From positions 1 through 54,034 of the forward strand of contig JAJXWB010000023.1 of assembly GCA_021781815.1 (NCBI GenBank): 54,034 nt of DNA, written 5' to 3'. Below are positions 41,175 through 50,067 of the stretch, piece by piece; position 1 is the first letter of the stretch; the number at the start of each line of letters is the position of its first letter. Made by a program: the position numbers and the translations under genes. The DNA comes from Pseudomonadota bacterium (GTDB taxonomy: Bacteria > Pseudomonadota > Alphaproteobacteria > Rhizobiales > Beijerinckiaceae). The notes below the pieces were generated by a model. The model saw nothing but the letters and a program-made list of their open reading frames with translations. It made no database searches and was not told the DNA's origin.

Positions 41175-43115
41175 CTATCTGTGGTCGGCGCAGTCGAGGA
41201 TCGCATAGGACTCGGTCCGCGGGAATTCCACGCCGTCATTGCGGAAAACCGTCTCGACGCGCACGGCCGGCGGCTTCCAAAGCTTCGCGCCCAGGCGCGG
41301 GTCGAGCTGCGCGCCCCTGACCTGGGGCGCCACGATGTAGGCGGGCGCGTCGTGCAGGCGGCAAATCGCTTCGACCCCGGCCAGACCGGCGACTGGCTGG
41401 GTCGCGTTGGGCTTGAGAGCAAGGCGCCGCAGCATGCTCTCGTCGCGCAGTCCGTGTTCGATCTGCGCGATCGCGCGATCGCGCCAAAGCAATGCAAGAT
41501 CGCGCGAGAATACCGAGCCTGCTCCCTGCAGATCGGCGCTCCAGCTCGGGCGCCCCAGCCAGATCCAAGGCTCCAGCGACGAATCGAGCCAGAGGATTTC
41601 ACCGGACATGCGCGGCGTCAGCGCCATGAGATCGGCTTGACGCCCTGAGCCGCCGAGCGCCCTGTCGAACGACGACGCGTCATCCCACAGCGGCGCGGCG
41701 AGCGCGGCGAAGAGCGCTGTCGCCAACGTCAGCGCGCCGCGCGGCGCTTGTGCAAGCCTGCGCGGCGGGCCGAAGCCGGCCAGCGCGACGGCGCCGAACA
41801 ACATGGGCGGTCCAAGGAATTTCAACACGAGCGGAAGAAACGGCGGAGTGAAGTCCGGCTGGAATTCGGCCGCAAAAAAGCGCAACGCCGGCAGATCGAT
41901 GACGAGCGGCGCGACGACCGCCGCGGCGACGCCGAGCCACAGGGCGCGCATGACGCCAGCCGAAATGACGAGGCGCTTGTCTGCTGGACGCAGATCGATA
42001 TAGGCCGCGCCGGCCGCAAGCAGAGGCGCATAAGGTCCCGCCTCCCGCGCCAGCGCCCAGGCCAGCGCCAGCAGGGCGAGCGCCAATTGTTCGCCGCTGT
42101 CCCTCCGGCCAAAATCGAAGGCGCACAGCGCGAGCGCCAAAGCCGCGAGCACGCCCGTCAGCCACCACATGCGCCAGAGCTGCGCCTGGACGATCAGCAG
42201 GATGGGATCGAAGCGCCCGCAAACATAAGCGATGGCTACTCCGGCGGCGCCAGCGATCAACCCCGCAAGCAGCAGCTGCCGCAAAGCCGCCGCCGCATGA
42301 CGGGCCGCGAGCAGGATCGTGATGGCTTGCACTGCCGCCAGCGCATAATCCGACCACGGCCACAGATGCGGAAACAGGTAGGCATTGCGTTCGGTCAGCA
42401 GGCCGAGCCAGTCCGGATCGATGGCGACGCGCAGCCGATCGGCGAGCGGCGCGCCCAGCGTCGCGGCGAGCGCTATCAGTGCGGCGATGGGCAAGGCGGC
42501 GAGCAGCCAGCGCCGATCCTCGAAGCACAGGCAGACGCCGAGCGTCGCGATGCCTGCGAGCGCCATGATCGGGTGAAACAGGATCGCGACGGCGAGCAGC
42601 CCAACTGCAACGACCCGGCGCCCGGCGAGCCAGGCGCCGAGCGCAAAGAGCACGAAGGCTTCGGCGAATGGCCGCGGCTCGGCGAGCCCCTCCGCAAAGC
42701 GCAGGAGGTTGAATCCGCCGTAGCTCGCCGGCGCGAGGATGAGCACTGCCGCGCAGGCGATCATGCGCGCCGGCGCGGCCTGCCGCGCGAGGACGAGCGC
42801 CGCGCCGAACCACAAAGCGCCGGACAGGGCGACGAGCCACATGGCGGCGTGAATGATCGCCATGCGCGCGGCAAGCCATCCGGCGATCGCCGGAAAGATC
42901 GAGAAGCGCGACTGGCCGTCGAACCGAAACATAAGATCGCGGCCGACGCCGGCCGGATCCAGGTCTGCGAGCGCGCGTCCCATGTAAATCTGGGAGTCGG
43001 CGGTCAGCCCCGCAAATGGATGTGTGAGGGCGTAAAGCGCGGCCAGTGCGATCAGCGCGAGGTACGGCGCTGGATGCCCGGAGGTCGCTTTCGCGGGGAC
43101 GTGTGGGCCCGCCAT
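41175..43115 (-). CDS. Large polytopic membrane protein, possible GT-C fold
   Basis: 646 residues with about 13 hydrophobic segments. The first loop TADSQIYMGRALADLDPAGVGRDLMFRFDGQSRFSIFP is acidic with an early Asp, as in GT-C proteins, but no signature is clear. C-terminal ~130 residues are soluble. ATG at 43115 lies 10 bases after gtrA on the same strand, so it is the last gene of a flavoprotein-gtrA-membrane protein operon. Function in surface glycan assembly is inferred from the neighbours. Confidence 0.6.
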   Translation of the reverse strand: MAGPHVPAKATSGHPAPYLALIALAALYALTHPFAGLTADSQIYMGRALADLDPAGVGRDLMFRFDGQSRFSIFPAIAGWLAARMAIIHAAMWLVALSGALWFGAALVLARQAAPARMIACAAVLILAPASYGGFNLLRFAEGLAEPRPFAEAFVLFALGAWLAGRRVVAVGLLAVAILFHPIMALAGIATLGVCLCFEDRRWLLAALPIAALIALAATLGAPLADRLRVAIDPDWLGLLTERNAYLFPHLWPWSDYALAAVQAITILLAARHAAAALRQLLLAGLIAGAAGVAIAYVCGRFDPILLIVQAQLWRMWWLTGVLAALALALCAFDFGRRDSGEQLALALLALAWALAREAGPYAPLLAAGAAYIDLRPADKRLVISAGVMRALWLGVAAAVVAPLVIDLPALRFFAAEFQPDFTPPFLPLVLKFLGPPMLFGAVALAGFGPPRRLAQAPRGALTLATALFAALAAPLWDDASSFDRALGGSGRQADLMALTPRMSGEILWLDSSLEPWIWLGRPSWSADLQGAGSVFSRDLALLWRDRAIAQIEHGLRDESMLRRLALKPNATQPVAGLAGVEAICRLHDAPAYIVAPQVRGAQLDPRLGAKLWKPPAVRVETVFRNDGVEFPRTESYAILDCADHR

Positions 43116-43125
43116 CGCGGCGACG

Positions 43126-43584
43126 TCAGCCGCGCGCCGGCTGGAACAGGAACAGTCGACGCGACAGAAAATTGAAGGTGAAGACGAAGCCGGCTGTCGG
43201 CGCCTTTGCGAATTCGATGGGGACGTGCAGGCCGCCGACGAAGGTGAACAGCAGCACCTGGTTGAGGGCGAGACCTGCGAGCCCGGTGACGAGGAAGCCG
43301 ACGAACTCGCCGCTGGCGCTGTAACGCGCACGACCTTTGAAGACGAACGCTGTGCTCAGCGCATAGGCCACCATGAGTCCTGCCGAGAACGAGAGCGACG
43401 CGGCGACGAGATAGTGAAGGCCGAATATCTTCACGAGCAGGACGAGCGTTCCATAATCGACAGCCAGCGCGATTGCGCTCGCTGCGCCATAGCCGAGCGC
43501 ATCGGTCAGAAATGCGATCGTAACCCGGCGCCGACGCGACGGAACGTCTGCGGACGACCCAAAACCTGAGGCCGTGATCGCCAT
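43126..43584 (-). CDS. GtrA-family membrane protein
   Basis: 152 residues with four membrane helices typical of GtrA: ALGYGAASAIALAVDYGTLVLLVKIFG, YLVAASLSFSAGLMVAYALSTAFVFKG, EFVGFLVTGLAGLALNQVLLFTFVG and APTAGFVFTFNFLSRRLFLF. The family is thought to flip polyprenyl-phosphate-linked sugars across the membrane. The stop of the upstream flavoprotein and this ATG overlap (TGATG), showing coupling. Confidence 0.88.
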   Translation of the reverse strand: MAITASGFGSSADVPSRRRRVTIAFLTDALGYGAASAIALAVDYGTLVLLVKIFGLHYLVAASLSFSAGLMVAYALSTAFVFKGRARYSASGEFVGFLVTGLAGLALNQVLLFTFVGGLHVPIEFAKAPTAGFVFTFNFLSRRLFLFQPARG

Positions 43585-45071
43585 CACGCGACCTTGCGCG
43601 GAACGAGACGCTCGCTCTTCAGGGCTTCCTGCGCGCCTGAAACGCCGGCTTCGCCATATTCGGCGTCCTCGTTCACTTCCCAGACGTTATAGACCGCCTT
43701 GCCGGCGACGATGTTGAGCGCTGTCAGCAACCCGGTCATCATCGCGTGATCCTGATTATTGTACTTGTGCATGCCGTTTCGGCCTACGAGATGCAGACCG
43801 GGGAAGCGGCCGCTCAGTTCGAGGCGGATCACCTCGACGTTGCGCGCGTAGGAATCATCGTAAACCGGATAGGCCTTGGGCTGGCGCACGACGGAAGCGT
43901 CGACCACGTCGTCCGCCTTCATGAGCCCGATCCTGTCGATCTCCTGCTTGGCCAGCTCGACCAGATCCCTGTCGTCGGAGGCCCAGAGTCCGTCGCCCTC
44001 GAAGCAGAAATATTCGAGACCGAGGCATGTCGACACGCCGTCCGGAATCATCTCCGGCGACCACGAGCGGAAATTTTGCACACGGCCGACCTGCACAGAG
44101 GGATCGTGGATGTAGACCCAGTTGTCCGGCAGGTTGACGTCGGACCTGCCGATCAGAACGACGGTGAGGAAGTCGCGATACTTGAGGTCGCGCGCATGCA
44201 GCAAACTCAGCGGCGTCGGCGACAACGACGCCATCAGTTCGTTGATCGGCGCCGACGAGATCACGTTGCGCGCGGCATATTGCTCGACGATTCCGTCCGT
44301 GCGTCGCACGGTGACGGTCCAGATCCCGGACGTCTCGTCGAAGGCGAGTTTCTCCACCCTGCGACCCATCTGCACGCGCCCGCCAAGCCTGGCGATCTTC
44401 AGTGCGGCGGCGTCCCACATCATGCCGGGACCGCGGCGTGGATAGCGGAAGGATTCGATCAGCGACTTCGCGCCTTCGCCCTTCTTGCGCAGGCCGAGCG
44501 AGCGGCGCAGGCCGTCGATGACAGCCGCGCCGAGATTGAGGCCCTTGATGCGCTGCGCCGCCCAGTCGGCGGAAATCTCGTCGCATCCCATGCCCCATAC
44601 CTTCTCGGTGTAGGTCTTGAAAAAGATCGAGAACAGACGTTCGCCGAACTGATTGCGCACCCATTGATGGAACGTCCGGGGCTGCTTGACGGGAAACGCC
44701 TTCGCAAAGGCGAAGGACGCCATGCAGAGCGCGCTCTCGAAGAAGCCGAGATTGAACAGCGCCTCGAAGGCTTTCAGCGGATAGCCGTAGAATTTGTCGT
44801 TGTAGAAGATGCGCGACAGGCGGGGGCGGTCGATGAAATCATCCGGCAGGATTTCGTTCCAGAGATCGACAATCTCCTTCGACTTCGAGAAGAAGCGGTG
44901 GCCGCCGATGTCGAACAGGAACCCCTTGTAGTTCACGGTGCGGCTTATGCCGCCGACATAGACCGGATCCTGCTCGAAGACGAGGACGCTGCGACCATTC
45001 TTGGCGAGGGTATAGGCGGCCGTGAGACCCGCGGGACCGGCGCCGATTACCGCCGTCTCGACAAACTCCAT
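43584..45071 (-). CDS. UDP-galactopyranose-mutase-like FAD protein
   Basis: 495 residues. FAD Rossmann motif AVIGAGPAGLTAAYTLAKNG, then VGGISRTVNYKGFLFDIGGHRFFSKS, GYPLKAFEAL, FFKTYTEKVWGMG and C-terminal LHLVGRNGMHKYNNQDHAMMTGL. It resembles COG1232/UDP-galactopyranose mutase-like amine-oxidase-fold enzymes that alter nucleotide or lipid-linked sugars; protoporphyrinogen oxidase is a weaker alternative. ATG at 45071 has GGGGTGAG. First gene of an operon with gtrA and a large membrane protein, supporting a glycan role. Confidence 0.75.
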   Translation of the reverse strand: MEFVETAVIGAGPAGLTAAYTLAKNGRSVLVFEQDPVYVGGISRTVNYKGFLFDIGGHRFFSKSKEIVDLWNEILPDDFIDRPRLSRIFYNDKFYGYPLKAFEALFNLGFFESALCMASFAFAKAFPVKQPRTFHQWVRNQFGERLFSIFFKTYTEKVWGMGCDEISADWAAQRIKGLNLGAAVIDGLRRSLGLRKKGEGAKSLIESFRYPRRGPGMMWDAAALKIARLGGRVQMGRRVEKLAFDETSGIWTVTVRRTDGIVEQYAARNVISSAPINELMASLSPTPLSLLHARDLKYRDFLTVVLIGRSDVNLPDNWVYIHDPSVQVGRVQNFRSWSPEMIPDGVSTCLGLEYFCFEGDGLWASDDRDLVELAKQEIDRIGLMKADDVVDASVVRQPKAYPVYDDSYARNVEVIRLELSGRFPGLHLVGRNGMHKYNNQDHAMMTGLLTALNIVAGKAVYNVWEVNEDAEYGEAGVSGAQEALKSERLVPRKVA

Positions 45072-45168
45072 TGCGCTCACCCCGGTTGATTTGCGCGGTC
45101 AGGATGAACGTCGTCGGTTAATGCGCGCTAAACGCCGCGCCCCGCCTCACCGCGCGGCCGAGCCCATA

Positions 45169-46296
45169 TCAATTCGACACGCCACGCGCTAAATCGCGTT
45201 CCATTGCAATCGAGTATCGCGACATTCCAAAGCAAAACACGAAATAGAACAGAGCTGCGAAAACATAGCCCGTAGCGGTGATCGTCGGACCGGCCCATTG
45301 CGGGTCGAGCCGCGCCGTGTCGACGGTGCGCAGAAAATCGAAAATGCCGACGATCGCGACGAGCGTTGTGTCCTTGAAGAGAGCGATGAACGAGTTGACG
45401 ATGCCGGGAATGACGATGGTCAGCGCCTGCGGCAGGATGACGAGGCGCATGCGCTGTGGATAGGTGAGGCCGAGCGCCATCGCGCCCTCGAACTGCCCAT
45501 TGGGGATCGCCTGCAGGCCGCCACGAACGACCTCGGCCATGTATGCCGAGGCAAAGAGCGCGACGCCGATCAGCGGCCGCAGCAGGCGGTCGGGCGACCA
45601 GGACTCCGGCACGAACAGCGGCAGCATCAGGTTCGCCATGAACAGCACCGTGATCATGGGCACGCCGCGGATGACCTCGATGAAGCCCACCGACAGGGCG
45701 CGCACGATCGGCAGCTTCGACCGGCGCCCGAGCGCCAGCAGCACGCCCGCCGGCAGCGACAGCACGATGCCGGAAATCGCCATGATGAGGGTAACGAGGA
45801 CGCCGCCCCACAGATCAGTCGGGACGACTGGCAGCCCGAGCCCCGCCTGGCCATAAAGCAGCACGACGGCGCAGATCGGATAGGCCACGAACAACAGTGC
45901 GGCGGCGATGGCGCGGCCAGGCGCGCGACGCGCCGCCAGCCACGCGATCAGCGCCGCGCCGACGGCGAGGACGATGTCGACCCGCCAGCGCGCATCAAGC
46001 GGATAGGAGCCGTAGACGAAATACGGCGCCTTGCGCCAGATATAAGCCCAGCACGCCCCTGCCCCCGGCGCGCGGCAGGCCCCGCCGTCCGGCGCGCTCC
46101 AGACAGCGTCGACAAACAGGAAGCGCGCGACTGGCGGCGCGGCCCAGATGAGGAAGGCGATCGCCAGCAGCGTGAAGACCGTCGCGGCTGGCCCTGCGAA
46201 CAGTCGTCGCCTGACGAAGGTCATCGGCCCCGCAGTCGGGACGGGCGGCGGCAGATCGGGGGCGGACGCGGAGCGGACGAAGGCGGGCGCGCTCAT
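45169..46296 (-). CDS. aapM: General amino-acid ABC transporter permease AapM
   Basis: 375 residues with a long N-terminal extension and the permease core: TLIMAISGIVLSLPAGVLLALGRRS, FIEVIRGVPMITVLFMANLMLP and EAA loop EVVRGGLQAIPNGQFEGAMALGLTYPQRMRLVILPQAL. The inserted periplasmic loop around residues 60-100 is typical of AapM. It forms the inner-membrane pore with AapQ. aapQ ends 1 base upstream. The usual next gene, aapP (ATPase), is absent here; the downstream gene is unrelated. Confidence 0.93.
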   Translation of the reverse strand: MSAPAFVRSASAPDLPPPVPTAGPMTFVRRRLFAGPAATVFTLLAIAFLIWAAPPVARFLFVDAVWSAPDGGACRAPGAGACWAYIWRKAPYFVYGSYPLDARWRVDIVLAVGAALIAWLAARRAPGRAIAAALLFVAYPICAVVLLYGQAGLGLPVVPTDLWGGVLVTLIMAISGIVLSLPAGVLLALGRRSKLPIVRALSVGFIEVIRGVPMITVLFMANLMLPLFVPESWSPDRLLRPLIGVALFASAYMAEVVRGGLQAIPNGQFEGAMALGLTYPQRMRLVILPQALTIVIPGIVNSFIALFKDTTLVAIVGIFDFLRTVDTARLDPQWAGPTITATGYVFAALFYFVFCFGMSRYSIAMERDLARGVSN

Positions 46297-46297
46297 G

Positions 46298-47482
46298 TCA
46301 GCGTTCCCGCGGCGACATGCGCGCGTTATACGCGTTCATGACGCCCGACGTGACCAGGCTGATGATCAGATAGACCGCCATGGTCATGAATACGATCTGC
46401 ACGGCGGCGCCCGTATTGTTGAGCGTTGTGCCGGCGAAGACGTTGAACAAATCCGGATAGCCGATGGCGACCGCGAGCGTCGAATTTTTGGTCAGGTTCA
46501 GGTACTGGTTGATCAGCGGCGGAACGATCACGCGCATGGCCTGCGGCATGACGATGAGCTTGCGCGTCTGCGCCGGCCGCAAGCCGAGCGCCGCCGCCGC
46601 CTCGCTTTGTCCTTTCGCCACGGCGAGGATGCCGGAGCGCACGATTTCGGCGATGAACGCGCCGGTGTAGAGCGTCAGGGCGAACAGCAGAGCGGCGAAT
46701 TCCGGGGAAAGCTTCATGCCGCCGACAAAATTGAAGCCTCGCAGTTTCGGGATGTCGAAATCGAGCGGCTGACCGGCTGCGACATAGACGATCAGCGGGA
46801 AAGCGACGATCAGCGCGGCGGCGACAGCGCCGACCGGCGCCGACATCCCCGTTTCGCGCTGGCGGCGCGCGGCGAAGGCCCGGAAGGCGAATGTCGCCGC
46901 CATCCCGACGCCAAGCGCGATCCATACGGCCGAAAAGCCCGGCCGCGCGACCGGCGCCGCGAGAAAGAGGCCGCGCTTCGTCAGGAAGACGACGCCGCCC
47001 AGCGCCACCGCGCCGCGCGGATCAGGCAGCGCGGCAAGCACGACATTATACCAGAAGATGATTTGCAGCAGCAGCGGGACGTTGCGCACGCCCTCGATGT
47101 AAAAGCCCGCGAGCCTGGCGACGAGCCAACTCGCCGACAGACGCGCCGCGCCGGCGGCGAATCCCAGAAGCGTCGCGAGGATGACGCCGAGCGCGGCGAC
47201 CAGCAGCGTATTGAGCAGGCCGACCCAGAAGACCTGACTGTTCGGCGACGTCGCCGAATAGGGTATCAACGTCTGGCTGATGTCGAAGCTGGCCGGATTG
47301 CTCCAGAATGCGAAGTCCGTCGGAATATTGCGCTTGTGCATGTTGTCGACGGCGTTGCCCGCGACGAACCATGTCAGCGCAACGACCGCGGCCAGCAGCG
47401 CGCCCTGCAGCATCAGGCCCCGCCAGAATGGATCGTTCCAGATGCGCGGCCGCGCGGCCGCTCCGCCTGTCTGCGCGCTCAC
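46298..47482 (-). CDS. aapQ: General amino-acid ABC transporter permease AapQ
   Basis: 394 residues. Core: NTLLVAALGVILATLLGFAAGAARLS, GVRNVPLLLQIIFWYNVVLAALPDPRG, and EAA loop EIVRSGILAVAKGQSEAAAALGLRPAQTRKLIVMPQAMRVIVPPL. Partner of AapM. It starts with GTG (MSAQTGG) preceded by GGGAGCG. It lies between aapJ (18 bases) and aapM (1 base) as one operon. Confidence 0.94.
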   Translation of the reverse strand: MSAQTGGAAARPRIWNDPFWRGLMLQGALLAAVVALTWFVAGNAVDNMHKRNIPTDFAFWSNPASFDISQTLIPYSATSPNSQVFWVGLLNTLLVAALGVILATLLGFAAGAARLSASWLVARLAGFYIEGVRNVPLLLQIIFWYNVVLAALPDPRGAVALGGVVFLTKRGLFLAAPVARPGFSAVWIALGVGMAATFAFRAFAARRQRETGMSAPVGAVAAALIVAFPLIVYVAAGQPLDFDIPKLRGFNFVGGMKLSPEFAALLFALTLYTGAFIAEIVRSGILAVAKGQSEAAAALGLRPAQTRKLIVMPQAMRVIVPPLINQYLNLTKNSTLAVAIGYPDLFNVFAGTTLNNTGAAVQIVFMTMAVYLIISLVTSGVMNAYNARMSPRER

Positions 47483-47500
47483 GCCGGGCGCTCCCGGAGT

Positions 47501-48517
47501 TCAGCGGATCGGCGGCGAATATTGCAGCCCGTTCTTCGTCCAGAGCGCGTTGGCGCCGCGCTTGATCTTCAGCTTCGAGCCTTCGCCGAGATTGCGGTCG
47601 AACACTTCGCCGTAATTGCCGACAAGCTTGATGATGCGATAGGCCCAGTCGGCCGTCAGCCCCAGCCCGTCGCCAAAATTGCCCTCGGAGCCAAGGAGCC
47701 GTTTGATTTCAGGATTGGGATCTTTCAGCTTGTCGTCGACATTCTTCGAGGCGACGCCCAGCTCCTCGGCGTTCGTCATCGCGTAATGCGTCCACTTGAC
47801 CAGATTGAACCATTGGTCGTCGCCCTGGCGAACGACCGGGCCGAGCGGCTCCTTGGAGACGATATCCGGCAGGATCACGTGGTCTTCCGGGTTTCCGAGT
47901 TTGGTGCGCTCGGAATAGAGCTGCGACATGTCGGTCGTGAAGGCGTCGCAGCGGCCCGAATCATAGTTCTTGATCGCCTCGTCGGCGGTCGCGAACACGA
48001 CCGGATCGTATTTCATTTCGTGCGAGCGGAAGAAGTCGGCGAGGTTGAGTTCGGTGGTCGTGCCCTGCTGCACGCAGATCGTGGCGCCGCTCAGCTCAAG
48101 CGCCGAGGAGACGTTGAGCTTCCGGCGGACCATGAAACCCTGGCCGTCGTAATAGGTCACGGGACCGAATTCGAACCCCTGCCCCACCTCGCGCGACTGC
48201 GTCCAGGTGGTGTTGCGCGACAGCACGTCGATCTCGCCTGACTGCAGGGCTGTGAAACGGTCTTTGGCGCTCAGCGGTACGAAGCGCACCTTGGTCGGAT
48301 CGTTGAAGATCGTCGCGGCGATCGCCCGGCAGAAATCGATATCGAAGCCGCTCCACAGGCCTTTGTCGTCCGGCAGCGCGAACCCGGCGATGCCCGGATT
48401 GGAGCCACATACCAGAATGCCCCGCTTCTTGATCTGATCGAGCGTCGGCCCTGCGCTGGCGGCCGAAGCTGCGCCAATCAGCGCGGCTGCGGCGAGGAGG
48501 ACAGCAAAATGTGGCAT
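47501..48517 (-). CDS. aapJ: Amino-acid ABC transporter substrate-binding protein AapJ
   Basis: 338 residues. Signal peptide MPHFAVLLAAAALIGAASAASA, then periplasmic binding-protein type II family 3: LDQIKKRGILVCGSNPGIAGFALPDDKGLWSGFDIDFCRAIAATIF, RFTALQSGEIDVLSRNTTWTQSREV and ATICVQQGTTTELNLADFF. This matches AapJ, the broad-range L-amino-acid binder of Rhizobium, often Ntr-controlled. ATG at 48517 gives the signal peptide. Confidence 0.94.
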   Translation of the reverse strand: MPHFAVLLAAAALIGAASAASAGPTLDQIKKRGILVCGSNPGIAGFALPDDKGLWSGFDIDFCRAIAATIFNDPTKVRFVPLSAKDRFTALQSGEIDVLSRNTTWTQSREVGQGFEFGPVTYYDGQGFMVRRKLNVSSALELSGATICVQQGTTTELNLADFFRSHEMKYDPVVFATADEAIKNYDSGRCDAFTTDMSQLYSERTKLGNPEDHVILPDIVSKEPLGPVVRQGDDQWFNLVKWTHYAMTNAEELGVASKNVDDKLKDPNPEIKRLLGSEGNFGDGLGLTADWAYRIIKLVGNYGEVFDRNLGEGSKLKIKRGANALWTKNGLQYSPPIR

Positions 48518-48566
48518 AAGTGACGTCCGGGGCTCGGGAAGTTTCGCTTTTCGTCGAATGCGGCCG

Positions 48567-48599
48567 GCGCAAAGCGCATGCATAACATGCGCTTTGCGC
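48567..48599. promoter_or_regulatory. 14-bp perfect inverted repeat between aapJ and cystathionine beta-lyase
   Basis: GCGCAAAGCGCATG (48567-48580) and its reverse complement CATGCGCTTTGCGC (48586-48599) flank CATAA. It lies between two divergent genes (50 bases from aapJ, 67 from the lyase), so it is not a terminator. It may be an operator or a hairpin in either leader. Confidence 0.6.
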
Positions 48600-48666
48600 G
48601 TTCCGGTCAAGCCGGGCTTGACGATGCCGCGCAGGCCAGCGAGGAACAGGCCAAGGGAGCATTTGC

Positions 48667-49857
48667 ATGACCAAAAGCACGAGGGATGGACGGGCGAAAA
48701 TGGGCAGTCGCACCCGGCTCGTCCATGCCGGTCGCGAACCGTTCGAGAACCACGGCTTCGTCAACACGCCGATCTATCGCGGCTCGACCGTGCTCTATCC
48801 GAACGCCGAAGAACTGCATCTGCGCCGCGTCAAATACACCTATGGCACGCACGGCACGCCGACGACGGATGCGCTCGAAAACGCCTGGTCCGAACTCGCC
48901 GGCGCCGCGGGAACGGTCCTGTCGCCTTCCGGTCTCGCCGCCATCGCGGTTGCGCTGTTCTCGGTCGTGCGGGCGGGCGGACACCTGCTCGTCGTCGACA
49001 GCGCCTATCGCCCGACGCGCAATTTCTGCGACACGATCCTGAAGCGGCTGGGGGTCGAGACCACCTATTACGATCCGCTTATCGGGGCCGGCGTCGCCGC
49101 CCTCATGCGGACGAACACCGTCGCCGTCGTCGTCGAGGCGCCTGGCTCGCAAAGTTTCGAGATGCAGGACATTCCGGCGATTGCCGCGGTCGCGCGCCAA
49201 CGCGACGTATGCGTGATCATGGACAACACCTGGGCGACGCCGCTGTTCTTTCCTCCGCACGAGCGCGGCGTCGATCTGGCGATCGAGGCGGGTACGAAAT
49301 ACCTGTCAGGCCATTCTGATCTGCTGCTCGGACTTGTTTCGGCCAACGAAAAATACTGGCCACAGTTGAAGGCGACGCACGAGTCCATGGCGAATTGCGC
49401 AGGGCCCGAGGATGTGTTTCTGGCTCTGCGCGGCCTGCGGACGATGGAACTGCGCCTGCGGGAAGCCGAGCGACAGGGGCTGGCGCTCGCCAGATGGCTC
49501 GCCGCGCGCCCCGAGGTCGCGCGCGTGCTGCACCCCGCCCTGCCCGACGATCCCGGCCACGCCATCTGGAAGCGGGATTTTCTCGGCTCGTCGGGACTGT
49601 TTTCCGTCATCCTTCGGCCCGCCTCGCGCCAGCAGGTCGCCGCCCTGCTCGACAGCCTGGAATTATTTGGCCTCGGCTATTCCTGGGGCGGCTTCGAGAG
49701 CCTGGTCATTCCCTTCGATTGCCGCAGCTATCGCACCGCCACGAAATGGGCGCCGGAAGGCCCGGCGCTCCGGTTTTCGGTCGGTCTCGAAAACATCGAG
49801 GATCTGCAGGCCGATCTCGATCGCGGGTTCGCCGCGCTGCGGGCGACGCCGGGCTGA
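48667..49857 (+). CDS. metC: Cystathionine beta-lyase
   Basis: 396-residue PLP enzyme of the Cys/Met metabolism family. Motifs: SRTRLVHAGREPFENHGFVNTPIYRGSTVLYP, YGTHGTPTTDALENAWSELAGAAGTVLSPSGLAAIAVAL, DNTWATPLFFPPHERGVDLAIEAGTKYLSGHSD with the PLP lysine (TK), and YSWGGFESLVIP. It splits cystathionine into homocysteine, pyruvate and ammonia. AGGGAG precedes the ATG. Followed by an 18-base palindrome. Confidence 0.94.
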   Translation: MTKSTRDGRAKMGSRTRLVHAGREPFENHGFVNTPIYRGSTVLYPNAEELHLRRVKYTYGTHGTPTTDALENAWSELAGAAGTVLSPSGLAAIAVALFSVVRAGGHLLVVDSAYRPTRNFCDTILKRLGVETTYYDPLIGAGVAALMRTNTVAVVVEAPGSQSFEMQDIPAIAAVARQRDVCVIMDNTWATPLFFPPHERGVDLAIEAGTKYLSGHSDLLLGLVSANEKYWPQLKATHESMANCAGPEDVFLALRGLRTMELRLREAERQGLALARWLAARPEVARVLHPALPDDPGHAIWKRDFLGSSGLFSVILRPASRQQVAALLDSLELFGLGYSWGGFESLVIPFDCRSYRTATKWAPEGPALRFSVGLENIEDLQADLDRGFAALRATPG

Positions 49858-49860
49858 CCT

Positions 49861-49878
49861 CGGGCTGGCGCCAGCCCG
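49861..49878 (+). terminator. Perfect palindrome after cystathionine beta-lyase
   Basis: CGGGCTGGC followed by GCCAGCCCG, 4 bases after the metC stop. With no loop bases or T-run it is at most a weak 3' hairpin; a rho-dependent or stability role is possible. Confidence 0.4.
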
Positions 49879-50067
49879 CCCCGCGGCGGCGGGCGAGCCG
49901 TCAGCGCCCCGCTGTCCTTTCGGTGGAAAGTTGATCGAAGTTCTGATGCGCGCAACGAAAAAGCCGGATATTGTCGCCGCGCCAGTCAGAAAGCTCAACA
50001 AAACATTGCGCACGCTGGCAAGCCTACCAGTGGGATTCACGCCGCTGTGAGGGGGGAGGCGGAGGGC

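Noticed and set aside
41748-43175. 475-codon plus-strand frame opposite the membrane protein gene
   Set aside because: Strongly charged, low-complexity product; the minus strand encodes coherent membrane helices.
46148-48241. 697-codon plus-strand frame opposite aapQ/aapJ
   Set aside because: Arg/Asp/His-rich translation typical of antisense frames; the opposite strand encodes clear transporter parts.
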